Below, piece by piece: positions 31,427-41,800 of a stretch of 64,000 bases of DNA. Position numbers and translations under genes: made by a program. The notes below the pieces were generated by a model. It was not told the origin of the DNA, ran no database searches, and saw nothing but the letters and a program-made list of their open reading frames with translations. This stretch comes from Brasenia schreberi (Eukaryota > Streptophyta > Magnoliopsida > Nymphaeales > Cabombaceae). Where the stretch lies: NCBI GenBank assembly GCA_036023115.1, contig JAYKKT010000059.1:8381001-8445000 (forward strand). The letters run 5' to 3'. Numbering within the stretch: the stretch's first letter is position 1; every line of letters begins with the position of its first letter.

Positions 31427-31990
31427 ATGCCGTCTCTGGATGAGAGGTCCGGTAGCATTTGTCTATGGCTGGTCTCTATTCTCCTCTTGGTCGCAACCGC
31501 TTCTGGTGGTCTCCTTCTAGTGCTAGTGCTTCTGCTTCCGGAAGATAATGTGACCAGATGGTTCCCGGACGTCGGTCTCATTCTCGTCGGTACGCCGTGG
31601 GTTTTTTGGTTTCTCATGGCATTATACAGGTGCTTTCTGGGTGGTGCTAGTGGTGACGATGTTGGTGGCGGGTTGCCCGAAGGAGGTGCATTGGCTGCAA
31701 AGGATGCTGGAGGTGAGGAAGGAACGGCGGCCTCACCAGAAGGGAAGAGGGTGCGATTTGGATTGGCGACTGTTATGAGCAGCAAGCAGGGGCCGGCGCC
31801 CGAGGGTGAGGGTGAGACCGTTACGCCAGGCTTGGGCATGGCCTTGGAGGTGGTGGAGGGAGATACACCGGTTGCGGGTCCGCCGGCCACAGACTCAAGT
31901 CATGAGTCCTTCAGGAAGGAGTCTTCTACTACAGCGTCCAGCGTGAGCCGTGAGAGAGAATTGCCGCTGACCCTTGCCCCGTCTTCTTAA
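31427..31990 (+). CDS. Small plant membrane protein with disordered tail, unknown function
   Basis: A single uninterrupted exon of 187 residues from ATG at 31427 to TAA. The frame is open a little further upstream, but the first ATG is here. Residues about 10-36 form a hydrophobic helix (CLWLVSILLLVATASGGLLL). A second membrane segment covers about 48-72 (DVGLILVGTPWVFWFLMALY, then RC). The rest is a Gly/Ala/Glu/Pro/Ser-rich polar tail, probably disordered, ending in a Ser-rich stretch. Codons are GC-rich compared with the surroundings, which supports real coding. The two-helix layout with a PWxFW segment is like small plant transmembrane proteins of unknown function. AATAAA at 32116 may end the transcript. 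No role is proposed. Confidence 0.7.
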   Translation: MPSLDERSGSICLWLVSILLLVATASGGLLLVLVLLLPEDNVTRWFPDVGLILVGTPWVFWFLMALYRCFLGGASGDDVGGGLPEGGALAAKDAGGEEGTAASPEGKRVRFGLATVMSSKQGPAPEGEGETVTPGLGMALEVVEGDTPVAGPPATDSSHESFRKESSTTASSVSRERELPLTLAPSS

Positions 31991-32984
31991 GTTTTGTGCT
32001 TAGGTAACAGCCTTCAATATGGAAAGACGAAAAAAAATATTTCTAGCACATGATCTAGAAAGAAGTACTGGTAAATGCAAAATCTCTTTGGGTGATAACC
32101 ATTGATACTCTCAATAATAAAGATTTAAATTTAAAAAATAAATTATATAATTGTACTTTTGTATTTTATGTATTAAATACTTTTATTTTATCACTTTAAC
32201 CATACATCCGAAAATTCGAACACTCAAATGTTTGCGCAAGATTATGTATTGAATTGTGTATTATATATATATAGAGTTTCTAACTGAGGGTTGACATTAT
32301 TGGGAATTCACAGTTTATACTAAAAGTGGAGTATTGCTACTGGATAATCCCTTACGGAAGACATTCAAGAGCTTGATTGTTGTACATTTTATCAGCAATT
32401 ATTATCATTTTGTTGATTATTTGAGGTGTGTCACTAGAACAGGTTATCAATTAGCTGCAAACAACAGTCGTCGTTTTCTATAGATGCAAGTAATCGGTGA
32501 TTAGTGGTTTCAAACCCGCTTAAACTGATCAAGACGGATGGTTTGGTTTGTTGGTAATTGCATGGTTCGGATCATTCTTGAAGGTGGGTGTATATATATA
32601 TATATATATGGTATTGCACGTAGAAGTTTGACCGCAGAGTATGTAATGAGAAGACCATGACATTCCTTTTCTTGCCGATTATTTGATGTCATTGTGCCAA
32701 TGTATACAAGGGAATGTCAGAGTTTTTCGTTGAAGTGGCACATGTTGATGAATTTGTCTTTTAGTCGTAATATATAATTAAAGGCACACAATCGTTAAGA
32801 TCACCAATAGAAACCTTCGCAATTTCGATGGTTTCGAAATTTGGCATTTTTATGGTTAAATTTGCTGGAAACGCTATTTCCGGCGGTTGGACCATCGTGA
32901 ATAGATGAAAACCGGCAGAAAAATATCACCAGAATTAGTTTCTCATAAATTGCAACAGTTTGAACAGCCGGAAATATATTTTTT
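31991..32984. other. Gap between membrane-protein gene and RTE nest
   Basis: The 3' flank is AT-rich. 32790-32980 carries ccgg-rich motifs (ggaaacgctatttccggcgg, aaccggcag) like 3800-4200, suggesting a shared DNA-transposon repeat. A short TA run lies near 32590. No gene. Confidence 0.5.
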
Positions 32985-33353
32985 GATCACCAATAAGAAG
33001 TCAAGAGATGATTTTTTGAAAACCTTTGAAAAGACAGGTTTCTCATTGACTTAAATCAATCTTATAAGAGACATTTATAGTGTGCAAACATGTATTAAAA
33101 CCTATAAAAATAATATATTTTTTTGAAGTTAATATCATATTATACAAAGGATCAGCTTTCAATTCATATTTATTTTAGAGCGATGGTAAAATTGAGGTTA
33201 GTTTTTTAGAACAATAGTACAATTAATTGAAATGTTATACATAGAATTCATGCACATTAGTTAAAATGAAGAGATGTATCATGTATTTTATTGAGAAGAA
33301 GATGTCATTAAAGTTAAAAGGTAAATATTACTGAACAACAACTAAACTAGTTA
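32985..33353 (+). mobile_element. Older RTE LINE (copy D), left part, split by copy A
   Basis: It aligns to the RT and post-RT region of the young copies: cttataagagacat..., gaagttaatat..., then aagttaaaaggtaaatatta. There are large internal deletions and many substitutions. It is interrupted at ggtaaatattactgaac by copy A and resumes at 36581. Confidence 0.8.
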
Positions 33354-33396
33354 TGCTTCCGACAGCCAGTGTAAAACTTCGTCGGATTTCTACAAC

Positions 33397-34713
33397 ATGG
33401 ATTACAAAAATTATGAGCATTGCTTTGGGGCGTCCCCGCCTAGCGACGTGCTGCAGAGCCCGAATGCAGTAAGAAGTAAGCAAGGGCCACTACATTTTCG
33501 CCCGAATGTAGTGAATCAATTGCAGAGAGGGTTCTCACATCATGGACGGGTGTGGGTAAAGAAGTTAGTCCCACTACATTGCTGCCCGAATGTAGTGAAA
33601 AATTTTCAGAGAGGGTCTCCGCATTTTGATTATGGACGGATGCGGGGGGTAAGGAAGTTAGTCCTAGATAATAAGATTTGTATTGGTTCTTGGAATATCA
33701 GAACATTATCGGGTAAGCTAATGGAGGTGGTAGATACTATGATTCGGAGAAAGATTCATATTCTATGTTTACAAGAGACAAAATGGGTTGGAGAAAAAGC
33801 AAAGGAGATAGAGGATACAGGTTTTAAATTATGGTACTCAGGTAAAGAAAAGGCCCGAAACGGAGTTGGTATTATCATAAATAAAGATTTAAAGGAGAGT
33901 GTAGTAGACATACAACGATATGGTGACCGAATCATGACATTAAAATTAGTGTTAGGAGCAGAAGTTTTGAATATAGTTTGTGCTTACGCACCCCAAGTAG
34001 GACTAGAAGATAGTATAAAGACAGTTTTTTGGGAAGAGTTAGATAAGGTGTTTCAAAAGATTCCACAAAGGGAGATGATTTGTTTAGGAGGAGATTTAAA
34101 TGGACATGTCGGTAAAGAGGCATTAGGATATCAAGGGATTCATGGAAACTTTGGTTATGGGGATATAAACGAGGAAGGTAGGGAGATTTTAAATTTTGCT
34201 ATGTCATTTGATCTCTTTATAGTCAATACAATCTTCAAAAAACGAGATGAATATTTAATTACTTATAAGAGTGGCTTATCACACACACAAATTGATTACT
34301 TTATTTGTAGAAAAAAAGATAGAGCGTGTTGTAAAGATTGTAAGGTAATTCCAGGAGAAAGCTTAACCACCCAACATCGACTTTTAGTTATTGATTTACA
34401 AATAAAAAAATGGACAAAGAAGAAAAGAGTGCATCGAGCTATTCGGACTAAATGGTGGAACCTCAAAAGCGAGAAAGAAGGTATATTTAAACAGAAAGTC
34501 CTTCAAGGAGATGTTTGGAATTATGTTGGCACACCCTCTGATATGTGGAACAATATGGCTATACATATTAGGAAAGTGGCGAAAGATGTGTTAGGGGTAT
34601 CTAAGGGAGGTGTACCGGCACAAAAAGAAGCTTGGTGGTGGAGTGAAATAGTACAAAATAAAATCAAGGCAAAGAGGGCATGTTACAAAATACATTACGC
34701 TAAAAAAAACTAG
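33397..34713 (+). CDS. RTE copy A: endonuclease-containing frame, cut by frameshift
   Basis: 438 codons from ATG. Residues about 97-340 form the APE-type endonuclease that nicks target DNA for target-primed reverse transcription. Visible catalytic blocks: [33 protein letters not shown] and a final QHRLLVIDL (H). The first ~90 codons run through two tandem ~90-bp repeats and may be untranslated leader rather than protein. The frame ends prematurely at TAG after an A-run insertion; the reading continues in the next frame with the linker and reverse transcriptase. This copy therefore cannot make the full polyprotein from one frame. Confidence 0.85.
   Translation: MDYKNYEHCFGASPPSDVLQSPNAVRSKQGPLHFRPNVVNQLQRGFSHHGRVWVKKLVPLHCCPNVVKNFQRGSPHFDYGRMRGVRKLVLDNKICIGSWNIRTLSGKLMEVVDTMIRRKIHILCLQETKWVGEKAKEIEDTGFKLWYSGKEKARNGVGIIINKDLKESVVDIQRYGDRIMTLKLVLGAEVLNIVCAYAPQVGLEDSIKTVFWEELDKVFQKIPQREMICLGGDLNGHVGKEALGYQGIHGNFGYGDINEEGREILNFAMSFDLFIVNTIFKKRDEYLITYKSGLSHTQIDYFICRKKDRACCKDCKVIPGESLTTQHRLLVIDLQIKKWTKKKRVHRAIRTKWWNLKSEKEGIFKQKVLQGDVWNYVGTPSDMWNNMAIHIRKVAKDVLGVSKGGVPAQKEAWWWSEIVQNKIKAKRACYKIHYAKKN
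33487..33664 (+). repeat. Tandem 5' units in RTE copy A
   Basis: Unit 1 (33487-33570) and unit 2 (33571-33664) both run ccactacatt ... gcccgaatgtagtga ... cagagagggt ... atggacgg ... gaagttagtcc. A third, degenerate gcccgaatgcagtaag lies just before (33460). The translated frame stays open through both. Confidence 0.85.
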
Positions 34714-34714
34714 T

Positions 34715-35845
34715 GAAACTTTAAAAGCTTATAAGAAAGCAAAGAAGGAAGCAAAAAAGGCCGTTAGTGAAGCAAAAGCTAAGATTTGGGAGGACTTACA
34801 TAAAAAACTCAACTCAAAAGAGGGTGAAAGAGATATTTTTAGGATAGCTAGGGCTAGAGATAAGAAAACTAAAGATCTAAATTTTGTTAGATGCATAAAA
34901 GACGAGGATGAAAAAATTCTAGTGGCAAATGATGATATAAGAAATAGATGGAAAAACTATTTTTATAATCTTTTTAATGAAAATAAAGATGTTAGTATTA
35001 GTTTAGGAGATTTAGCCAAGTCAGAAAAGTATATAAACCACAATTTCTACCGACGTATTCAAAAGAATGAAGTCAAAGAGGCTCTTAAACATATGAAGAG
35101 TGGTAAATCGGTAGGACCAGATAATATTCCTATAGAAGTTTGGAAAATACTAGGAGAAATAGGAATCACTTGGCTCACAAGACTATTTAATGAAATATGG
35201 AAAAACCAAAAGATGCCCGAGGAATGGAGAGCAAGTACACTTATACCCGTATATAAGAACAAGGGAGACATTCAAAATTGTGTGAATTATCGAGGTATTA
35301 AGTTAATGAGTCATACTATGAAATTATGGGAAAGAATTATCGAACGTAGGTTAAGACAAGTATCAAGTACAACAGAGAACCAATTTGGATTTATGCCAGG
35401 TAGATCTACTATTGAAGCGATTCACCTTCTGAGACGTCTTATGGAACATTTTAGAGCAAAAAAGAAAGACCTTCACTTGATATTTATTGATCTAGAAAAA
35501 GCTTATGATAGGGTACCGAGGGAGGTTCTTTGGAGAACTTTGGAAAAAAGAGGTATCCCATTGACATATATTAACCTTATAAGAGACATGTATGATGGTG
35601 CAAAAACATGTGTGAGGACTCATGAAGGAACGACAGACTTCTTTGAAGTTAATATTGGGTTACATCAAGGATCAACTTTAAGTCCATACTTATTTATAAT
35701 GGTGATGGATGAGTTAACAAAACATATTCAAGATGAAGTACCTTGGTGTATGTTATTTGCAGATGACATTGTATTAGTGGAGGAGTCTAAGGAAAAAGTT
35801 AATAGAAAATTGGAACTATGGAGAGAAACATTAGAAAAAAAGGCC
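34715..35845 (+). CDS. RTE copy A: reverse transcriptase segment, middle frame
   Basis: Continuation of the copy A polyprotein in the +1 frame between the two A-run shifts. It has no start codon of its own at its head. Blocks in order: [79 protein letters not shown] and the catalytic FADD (35753-35764) followed by IVLVEE. Known role: copying element RNA at the nicked target. All catalytic residues visible are kept. It ends in the shifted reading KKASDL. Confidence 0.85.
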
Positions 35846-36528
35846 TCCGACTTAGTAGAACAAAGACAGAATATATGGAATGTAAGTTTGATCATTTGGC
35901 TACTTCAGAGGACATAGAAATTAAAATTGGCACACATTGCATTCCCCAAAAGGAAAGTTTTAAATACCTAGGGTCAATTTTTCAAAGTGATGGAAGAATT
36001 AATGGAGATGTTACACATAGAATTAATGCTGGTTGGTTAAAATGGAGAGGAGCATCAGGTATTCTTTGTGATAAGAAGATACCATTAAAATTAAAAGGTA
36101 AATATTATAGAGCAGCAATTAGGCCTGCCATGTTTTATGGTTCTGAGTGTTGGGCAGTTAATCATCAACATGTACAAAAGATGTCTGTGACAGAAATGAA
36201 GATGTTGAGATGGATGAGTGGCCATACAAGAAAAGACCGTATACATAATGAGGTTATTAGAAACAAATTAGGAGTGGCACCAATAGAGGATAAAATGAGA
36301 GAACATCGTTTAAGATGGTTTGGACATATAGAAAGAAGATCAAAAGAAGAACCTGTAAGAAGGTTAGAAAAACTAAATTTGGAAAGTATTAAAAGAGGTA
36401 GAGGACGACCACAAAAGTGTTGGAAAGAAACAATAAAGAATGATCTAGTTTATTGGGAGTTAACTGCTAACATGGCACACGATAGGGATCTGTGGAAACA
36501 AAGAATCCATGTAGCCGACCCCGTCTAG
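35842..36528 (+). CDS. RTE copy A: C-terminal domain, last frame
   Basis: After the -1 shift the reading returns to the frame of the endonuclease segment. It encodes a thumb and C-terminal region with [59 protein letters not shown] and the basic GRGRPQKCW, ending ..IHVADPV and TAG, 35 bases before the element tail. The role of this conserved C-terminal segment is not well known. Its sequence parallels copy B with rare substitutions. Confidence 0.8.
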   Translation, partial: GLRLSRTKTEYMECKFDHLATSEDIEIKIGTHCIPQKESFKYLGSIFQSDGRINGDVTHRINAGWLKWRGASGILCDKKIPLKLKGKYYRAAIRPAMFYGSECWAVNHQHVQKMSVTEMKMLRWMSGHTRKDRIHNEVIRNKLGVAPIEDKMREHRLRWFGHIERRSKEEPVRRLEKLNLESIKRGRGRPQKCWKETIKNDLVYWELTANMAHDRDLWKQRIHVADPV

Positions 36529-36580
36529 TATGGGAAAAGGCTTAGTTGTTGTTGTTGTTGTTTAACAACTAAACTAGTTA

Positions 36581-36945
36581 CGTTTTATATTTTTGAGCAT
36601 TCAATAGTTAACCATTGATATATACAAAATATGTTAGTGACAGAAATGAAGATGTTGAAATATATGTATAATGAGGTTATTATAAACAAATTGGGAGCGA
36701 CACTAATATATGATAAAATGACAAAAAATCGTTTAAGATAGTTTGGATACATAAAAGGATGACCAAAAGAAGCTTTGATAAAAACGTATTAGAAACTACA
36801 TAGTGAAAATATTAAAAGAGAAAGAGCACAATAGCGTTGAAAAGAAAAAAATGATCTAATTTATCAACATAGCACATGATCGAGCTGTATGTAAACAAAG
36901 GATTGATGTTGCCAACTCCATCTAGTAAGGGAAAAAGCTTAGCTA
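36581..36945 (+). mobile_element. Older RTE LINE (copy D), right part
   Basis: The sequence resumes at the homologous point after copy A: acgttttatattt for atgttttatggttc, then cagaaatgaagatgttga, aatgaggttatta, and at the end ccatctagtaagggaaaaag. The (TTG)n tail is reduced to one unit, followed by a TA microsatellite. Confidence 0.85.
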
Positions 36946-36949
36946 TTGT

Positions 36950-36951
<2 letters not shown>

Positions 36952-37018
<67 letters not shown>
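36952..37018. repeat. (TA)n microsatellite at RTE tail
   Basis: A pure TA run immediately after the tail of RTE copy D. 37019-37500 beyond it shows no gene. Confidence 0.95.
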
Positions 37019-37023
<5 letters not shown>

Positions 37024-37503
37024 GAAGTCTCCACACCTTGAATTAAGTTTTGGCACTTCTTATTGAAGCCAATGTTGCATCATGCACATAAATTCTTTTG
37101 TGAAGAAAAAAAAGAACCTACAATCAACTCCGCGTGCGTGTGACCTGGATTTACATATCGAAGACTCTTTTTGAGTGCACCGTTAGAAGGCAATATTTTC
37201 AATCAGGGTTCTTGCATCTCGAAACACAAACGCATCCCTCAACAAATGTTACTACTGAAGTGAGCAGTTTCAAAATGAAAACCACTAGTTTCATTAGGAG
37301 AAAATTTTTCCAGTATTATTAGGAGAAACCTATTTACAAAAGCAATCCACATAACTCTATATATATAATCTCTTTGCTGAACAAGTTGCACTTGGGTTCC
37401 TGCCTTATACAAAACCTGTGGTGCAGACAAGGAAACTGAGGTTTGGGAGGAGATATAGTCCCATCTTCCCTCAGTCAGTGACTCCAAATACATGGCCAGA
37501 CGG

Positions 37504-38258
37504 AAACTACAAGCTGTCTATGTGAAGGAAAAGTTGTTCACTCCCGACGATGTCATGGCTTCGTTGGCCTTTGCCACACTTAGCAGCTGACTTAATATCA
37601 TAAGCAACAACATGTCCTGCCAGATTATCATCATACTGAATCTTATTGTTCTTCATCCAACCCAAACATACAATCTTGTTACACTTAATCAATCCTCCAT
37701 TGATCATCAGCCACATATGACTGTGATGATCATCTCCAGCCTGAAAGCGCAGCTGACCTTTTCTGAGATTGTCAAGCTTTCGCGTTGGCATGGGTAAGGA
37801 GGAGAATGCACTTCTCTGAACTTCTCACGTCTAGTGTCGAAAGGCATAGATTTTGTCAAGATGAACTTCCCAGTACATGATCCCATCAATGGGTGCATTG
37901 CAGTCCTGCGATGGCTTAAAATGTAAGATCCCCATGTCCCACCATTGCTTGTCTAACCCCACTGTTATGATTGATACATTACAATACATTTGATGTCGAT
38001 CTGTCTCAATGGCAATGACCTTGTATAGTTTCAATGAAGGGTTGTATGCAAACCCAAACAAAGTCTTAGAAGTACCAAAGTGATAGTCATGATCATAGTG
38101 AAACTCAGGCAACGCCGTGACCTGTCGAGTAGATGGATTGCATATGCAAATGCGAGTGAGACTGTAGTTGTGGAGAATTAGGCATAGTGAATTTCTGTTA
38201 TGTGGTGCCAATATACATCCGTCACTGTATTCATCGCTATCTAAGAACTAAATCTTAT
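37504..38258 (-). pseudogene. F-box-associated domain pseudogene
   Basis: The high-coordinate reading has LDSDEYSDGCILAPHNRN, then RICICNPSTRQVTALPE, FGFAYNPSLKLYKVIAIE and DGIMYWEVHLDKIYAF. This is the beta-propeller F-box-associated module that recruits substrates to SCF ubiquitin ligases. A one-base shift near 37845 leads to DTRREKFREVHSPPYPCQRE. A second near 37755 leads to LRFQAGDDHHSHMWLMINGG and NKIVCLGWMKNNKI, ending FLHIDSL. A TAG lies just upstream of LDSDEYS. No N-terminal F-box motif was found. Two shifts plus a stop mark it as a pseudogene. Confidence 0.8.
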
Positions 38259-38697
38259 GGTTATGGATATCTTCCCTTTGGTTTTCCTTGATGAAATAAA
38301 AATTGGAAAAGGTAGAAAAAAAGAGATGACAAATAACAAATAAGCTTTTCTCAACAACTACCTACAATTGAAAAACAAAAGTTTACGTTGATTTAAAGAA
38401 CAAAAAAAGGAAGAAGTTAAACTACTTCCTATAATTTATCCACTTCCTAAAAGCTCTCCACATGGAACCACCACACTCTCTAAAAAGTATCACTGCAACT
38501 CCAACCTACTACTTTTATCACTATTAAAGTTTAGCATCACCCAAAGCATCATCCAACTTTCCCATGATGTGAAATTCTTCAATACCAAGAGAAGCTTTGA
38601 ACTTGGTAATTTTTTTATAAGAAAGTTTTTTTAAATCCATCTCCTATTTGATCATTTGTAGAGTAATACTTGGGAATAATTGTGTCATTTGTAATTA

Positions 38698-38850
38698 TAT
38701 ACATAAACAAAATTTTTGGTCTTAAAACTTTGCTTGCAAAAAATGTGCACGAGCGTGCCAGTAAGTTTACTCAAACTTGCAAAAAGATTTATCTAACTAT
38801 TCGGTCATTTATGGGAAAGTAAGTTCTTATCGATATAAGCCTTCTTAAAC
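38698..38850 (-). repeat. Gypsy terminal repeat, low-coordinate copy
   Basis: It is similar to 43385-43540 (aacaaaatttttggt, cttaaaactttgct, gcaaaaa, atctaactatt, atttatgggaaa, ccttcttaa/ccttaaa). Only about 155 bp are shared, so LTR length is uncertain. 38259-38697 holds no recognised gene. Confidence 0.65.
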
Positions 38851-41800
38851 TGGTACTCAAGGGTCAGTCTAACGCTTAGGTTGAGTGATTTTGCAATCCA
38901 GAGTTTTCTCAAAATGATTTTGATTTGAAATATCGTTTTCTAAAACGACCTTGATTTCACTTGGCCCAACCGAGTTCAGTTTTGTAAAAATAAAATTGGC
39001 TCCATTTTATAATATGAAAGTTTGTATTTTCTAGAGGCCCTTGTTGAGGTCCAAATATCCAAAAAAAATTATTTCAATGAGTATGAGATGTCAGGTTTTA
39101 TGAAAAAAAATTATTTATATTTTTGGGTCCTTTAATGATCAAATAAAAATCTAAGAAGATCTTTTAATCAAATGTTATTCTGAAATTTAGACAATGCCTA
39201 TGACTGAGATTGAGAGTCTTGTTATAATGCTTGTATTTCTATCCTTGGGTTTCCTAATTTCATGAACTTTATTAATTTGAAAAGTTGTGGAAGTTACCTT
39301 TCAAATGAAGTACTTTTAAGAGATTTTGACACCTATAAGCCAAGTTATAACGGTTTTACTGAATGAGTGCCATGAGATTTCTATCGTAGATAGGTTCGGT
39401 TTCAAGTTACGTTTGATTTTTGATATTTTTTTTTATGAACCTTATACTTCTCCAAAATTTGGGAAACTTTTATCAGATATTGGTATGTTTGTGTCACTCA
39501 CGAACAAAATTTAGCAGTATTTTACTTGAAAATGGTGGATAGAAAATTTAACAATCACATAGTTTCTGTGTAGTATGCTTAAATCTGTTGAAATTTCCTT
39601 ATGAAAAATAATGATGCATTCTTAATGGTTCAGTGATCAATCAGAAAAATTTGTGGACTTATTCCGTTCGAGGAAGAACTCATCTACATATAAAAATCTG
39701 TAGAAAATTCCTTTTTAAACTTGTTTTTCTATATTTTTATTTTTAAATATTTTTTTTTGTAGGAATAAAATGGTTATTTTATAAATATTTTGTGGGTAAA
39801 ACTTATTTTAGTATCAAATATCCCGTTTTAACTTCTACAATCCATTCTTTGAAGAAATTATGCTTGAAAAAGTGAAATTTCACAATATAGCCTTAAGGGA
39901 AAATGGTCATTTTTTATTTTTTTAAAGTTTGAAAAAAATTTGATGGAGCTTGAAGTACTCCTCATTTTCAAGAAATTTTGGGTGTTTACAAATACCCCTC
40001 TTTATCATTAACCAAATTTATTTGGTTCATGGCAAAGAATAACATCGCTAAAAAAGATTTCCAAGATTTCATTTAAGAATATGAATTTTCCTTTTCTTAC
40101 AAGGGGACTCATTTCTTGAACTTGGATTATCCTAACTTTAGGGGAGGACTCATAGTTAAAGGGGACTCAATGGATCCAATGAAAACAAGTTCATTACATA
40201 TGCACATGAGCATGAAGTGTGTCCGATGCTATAGATGAATCAAGTATATTGGAGACTCTACGAGACATTTTGGGAGCTTCATGAGATCCCATGAAGGTTG
40301 GCTCCCCTAAATAGGAGGGCCTTTATACCCATTTTCTTGATGCTTTAGGGTTTTATAATCCTTTTTAAAATATACTTTTTCTCAATTTTCATTTGAATGG
40401 CTTTGATCTCCTATATTTTCCTTAACTTTGGTCATAGTTCTCCGTTATTCTTATGAAGCTTTTTATTGTTGGAAAAGCTTAGCAACATTTCAAAACTTCA
40501 TTTTTCACACTATAAGTTTTAATCCTCAAACAAAATAATATCCAAATTGTTAGGTTTTATTTCTACTTTATAACTATAAGGCTTAATCCTCAAACTTCAT
40601 CTTTTACACTATAAGATTTTTCTTTCTTTTGCAGGAAGACCTTTATATTGGAGGTTGATTTTTTCTTCCTTTTCTTTTATTTTCTTTTAGCTTTTGAAGC
40701 ATTGGGCCTTTGCCCATTTTTTTTGTTGAGAGAGTGATATGGGGAAACAACTTATTCCTTTGGATACTCAATCTATCTAGTATGCTCCTTTTTCATAATA
40801 TATCATACTATTTGAAAATATTTTGTTGTTTTGAACTAGGCCCTATATTATAAAATAAGGACTTTTGAAATGTTATTTAATGATTTTGAAAATACTATGC
40901 CTTTCATAGAGTATTAATTCCTAGTTAAGAAATGTATACTCAACTTGGTCCCCTCTTCAAGAAACTAAATATGGTTTTTTACAAAATCATTTCAAAAGAA
41001 TTGGTGGTAGACTCTAAACATGATATTTTTTTAGATATTGGGCGTTTATAGGATCTACCAAGTTTCTTCCCTCATCGTCAATTAGCCAATATGCATTATG
41101 ACTTGTTGTCCTTTTATGACATAAGGACATTCTCAATTGGCCTCTCATTTTCCTAGAGGATGTGGGCCCTAATGGTTTTTTGAAAGGCAAATTAGAGATA
41201 AGGACATACTCAAAATGGTTTTTTGCAAAATCATTTTCAAAATCATTATGACGTATACTCAAACGTTTGTTGAAGGGTTCACATTTTGTTGTCAAATTAG
41301 AGATAATCTTCTAATGGCTTGGAGGCCACCCTACAAGCTCCTAATTTGAGTTAGGTTGGAAGGTGGAGGCATGTCTATGATGGGTCGACCTCTATGCCCC
41401 TTTGGCTAATCATAAACCCTAAAAGTTTTTTTGGCTCATCCCTAAGTAAATTAACATCATTTTGACAAGTGGTTTTGGGATTTTTCTTTTGAAAAAATTG
41501 TTTTTTTAGACTTTTAGGATTTTGGAGATAATACATACACAATATACAAAACCCAGGGTTAAAATCATGTCTAAGGAGGGTTTGGGGGTTTAGGTGCATC
41601 AAGGATACACACTCGGGATGTGAAATCGTTAACATTCTTATGATAAGCCCTAGGTGAAACCCAATGTGCTCTTAGGAGTAGACAATGTGAGTGCATGTGT
41701 ATGCCAAGGGAGAACATGATTAATCTCTTCCTAGATAGAAAGGCATAGATTCCAAGGGAAACTATAACTAACCCCTTGGTGGGTATGTGGAGGTTAGAAG

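Larger units (their letters stand above)
33354..36563 (+). mobile_element. RTE-clade LINE, near full-length (copy A)
   Basis: 3.21 kb, starting TGCTTCCGACAGCCAGTGTA and ending GACCCCGTCTAGTATGGG, aaaggcttag, (TTG)n. The 17-bp aacaactaaactagtta is repeated exactly at 33337-33353 and 36564-36580. Domain order is APE-type endonuclease then reverse transcriptase, with no separate ORF1 and no poly(A) tail, as in plant RTE elements. The single long frame is broken by a +1 shift at an A run (34702-34709, 8 A where copy B has AAGAAAA) and a -1 shift at 35835-35841 (7 A where copy B has AAAACAAA). These compensate each other. By eye it differs from copy B only at a few positions per hundred. Confidence 0.95.

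Noticed and set aside
31351..31890. 179-codon frame on the - strand
   Set aside because: Antisense shadow of the GC-rich membrane-protein gene; it has no helix or domain pattern of its own.
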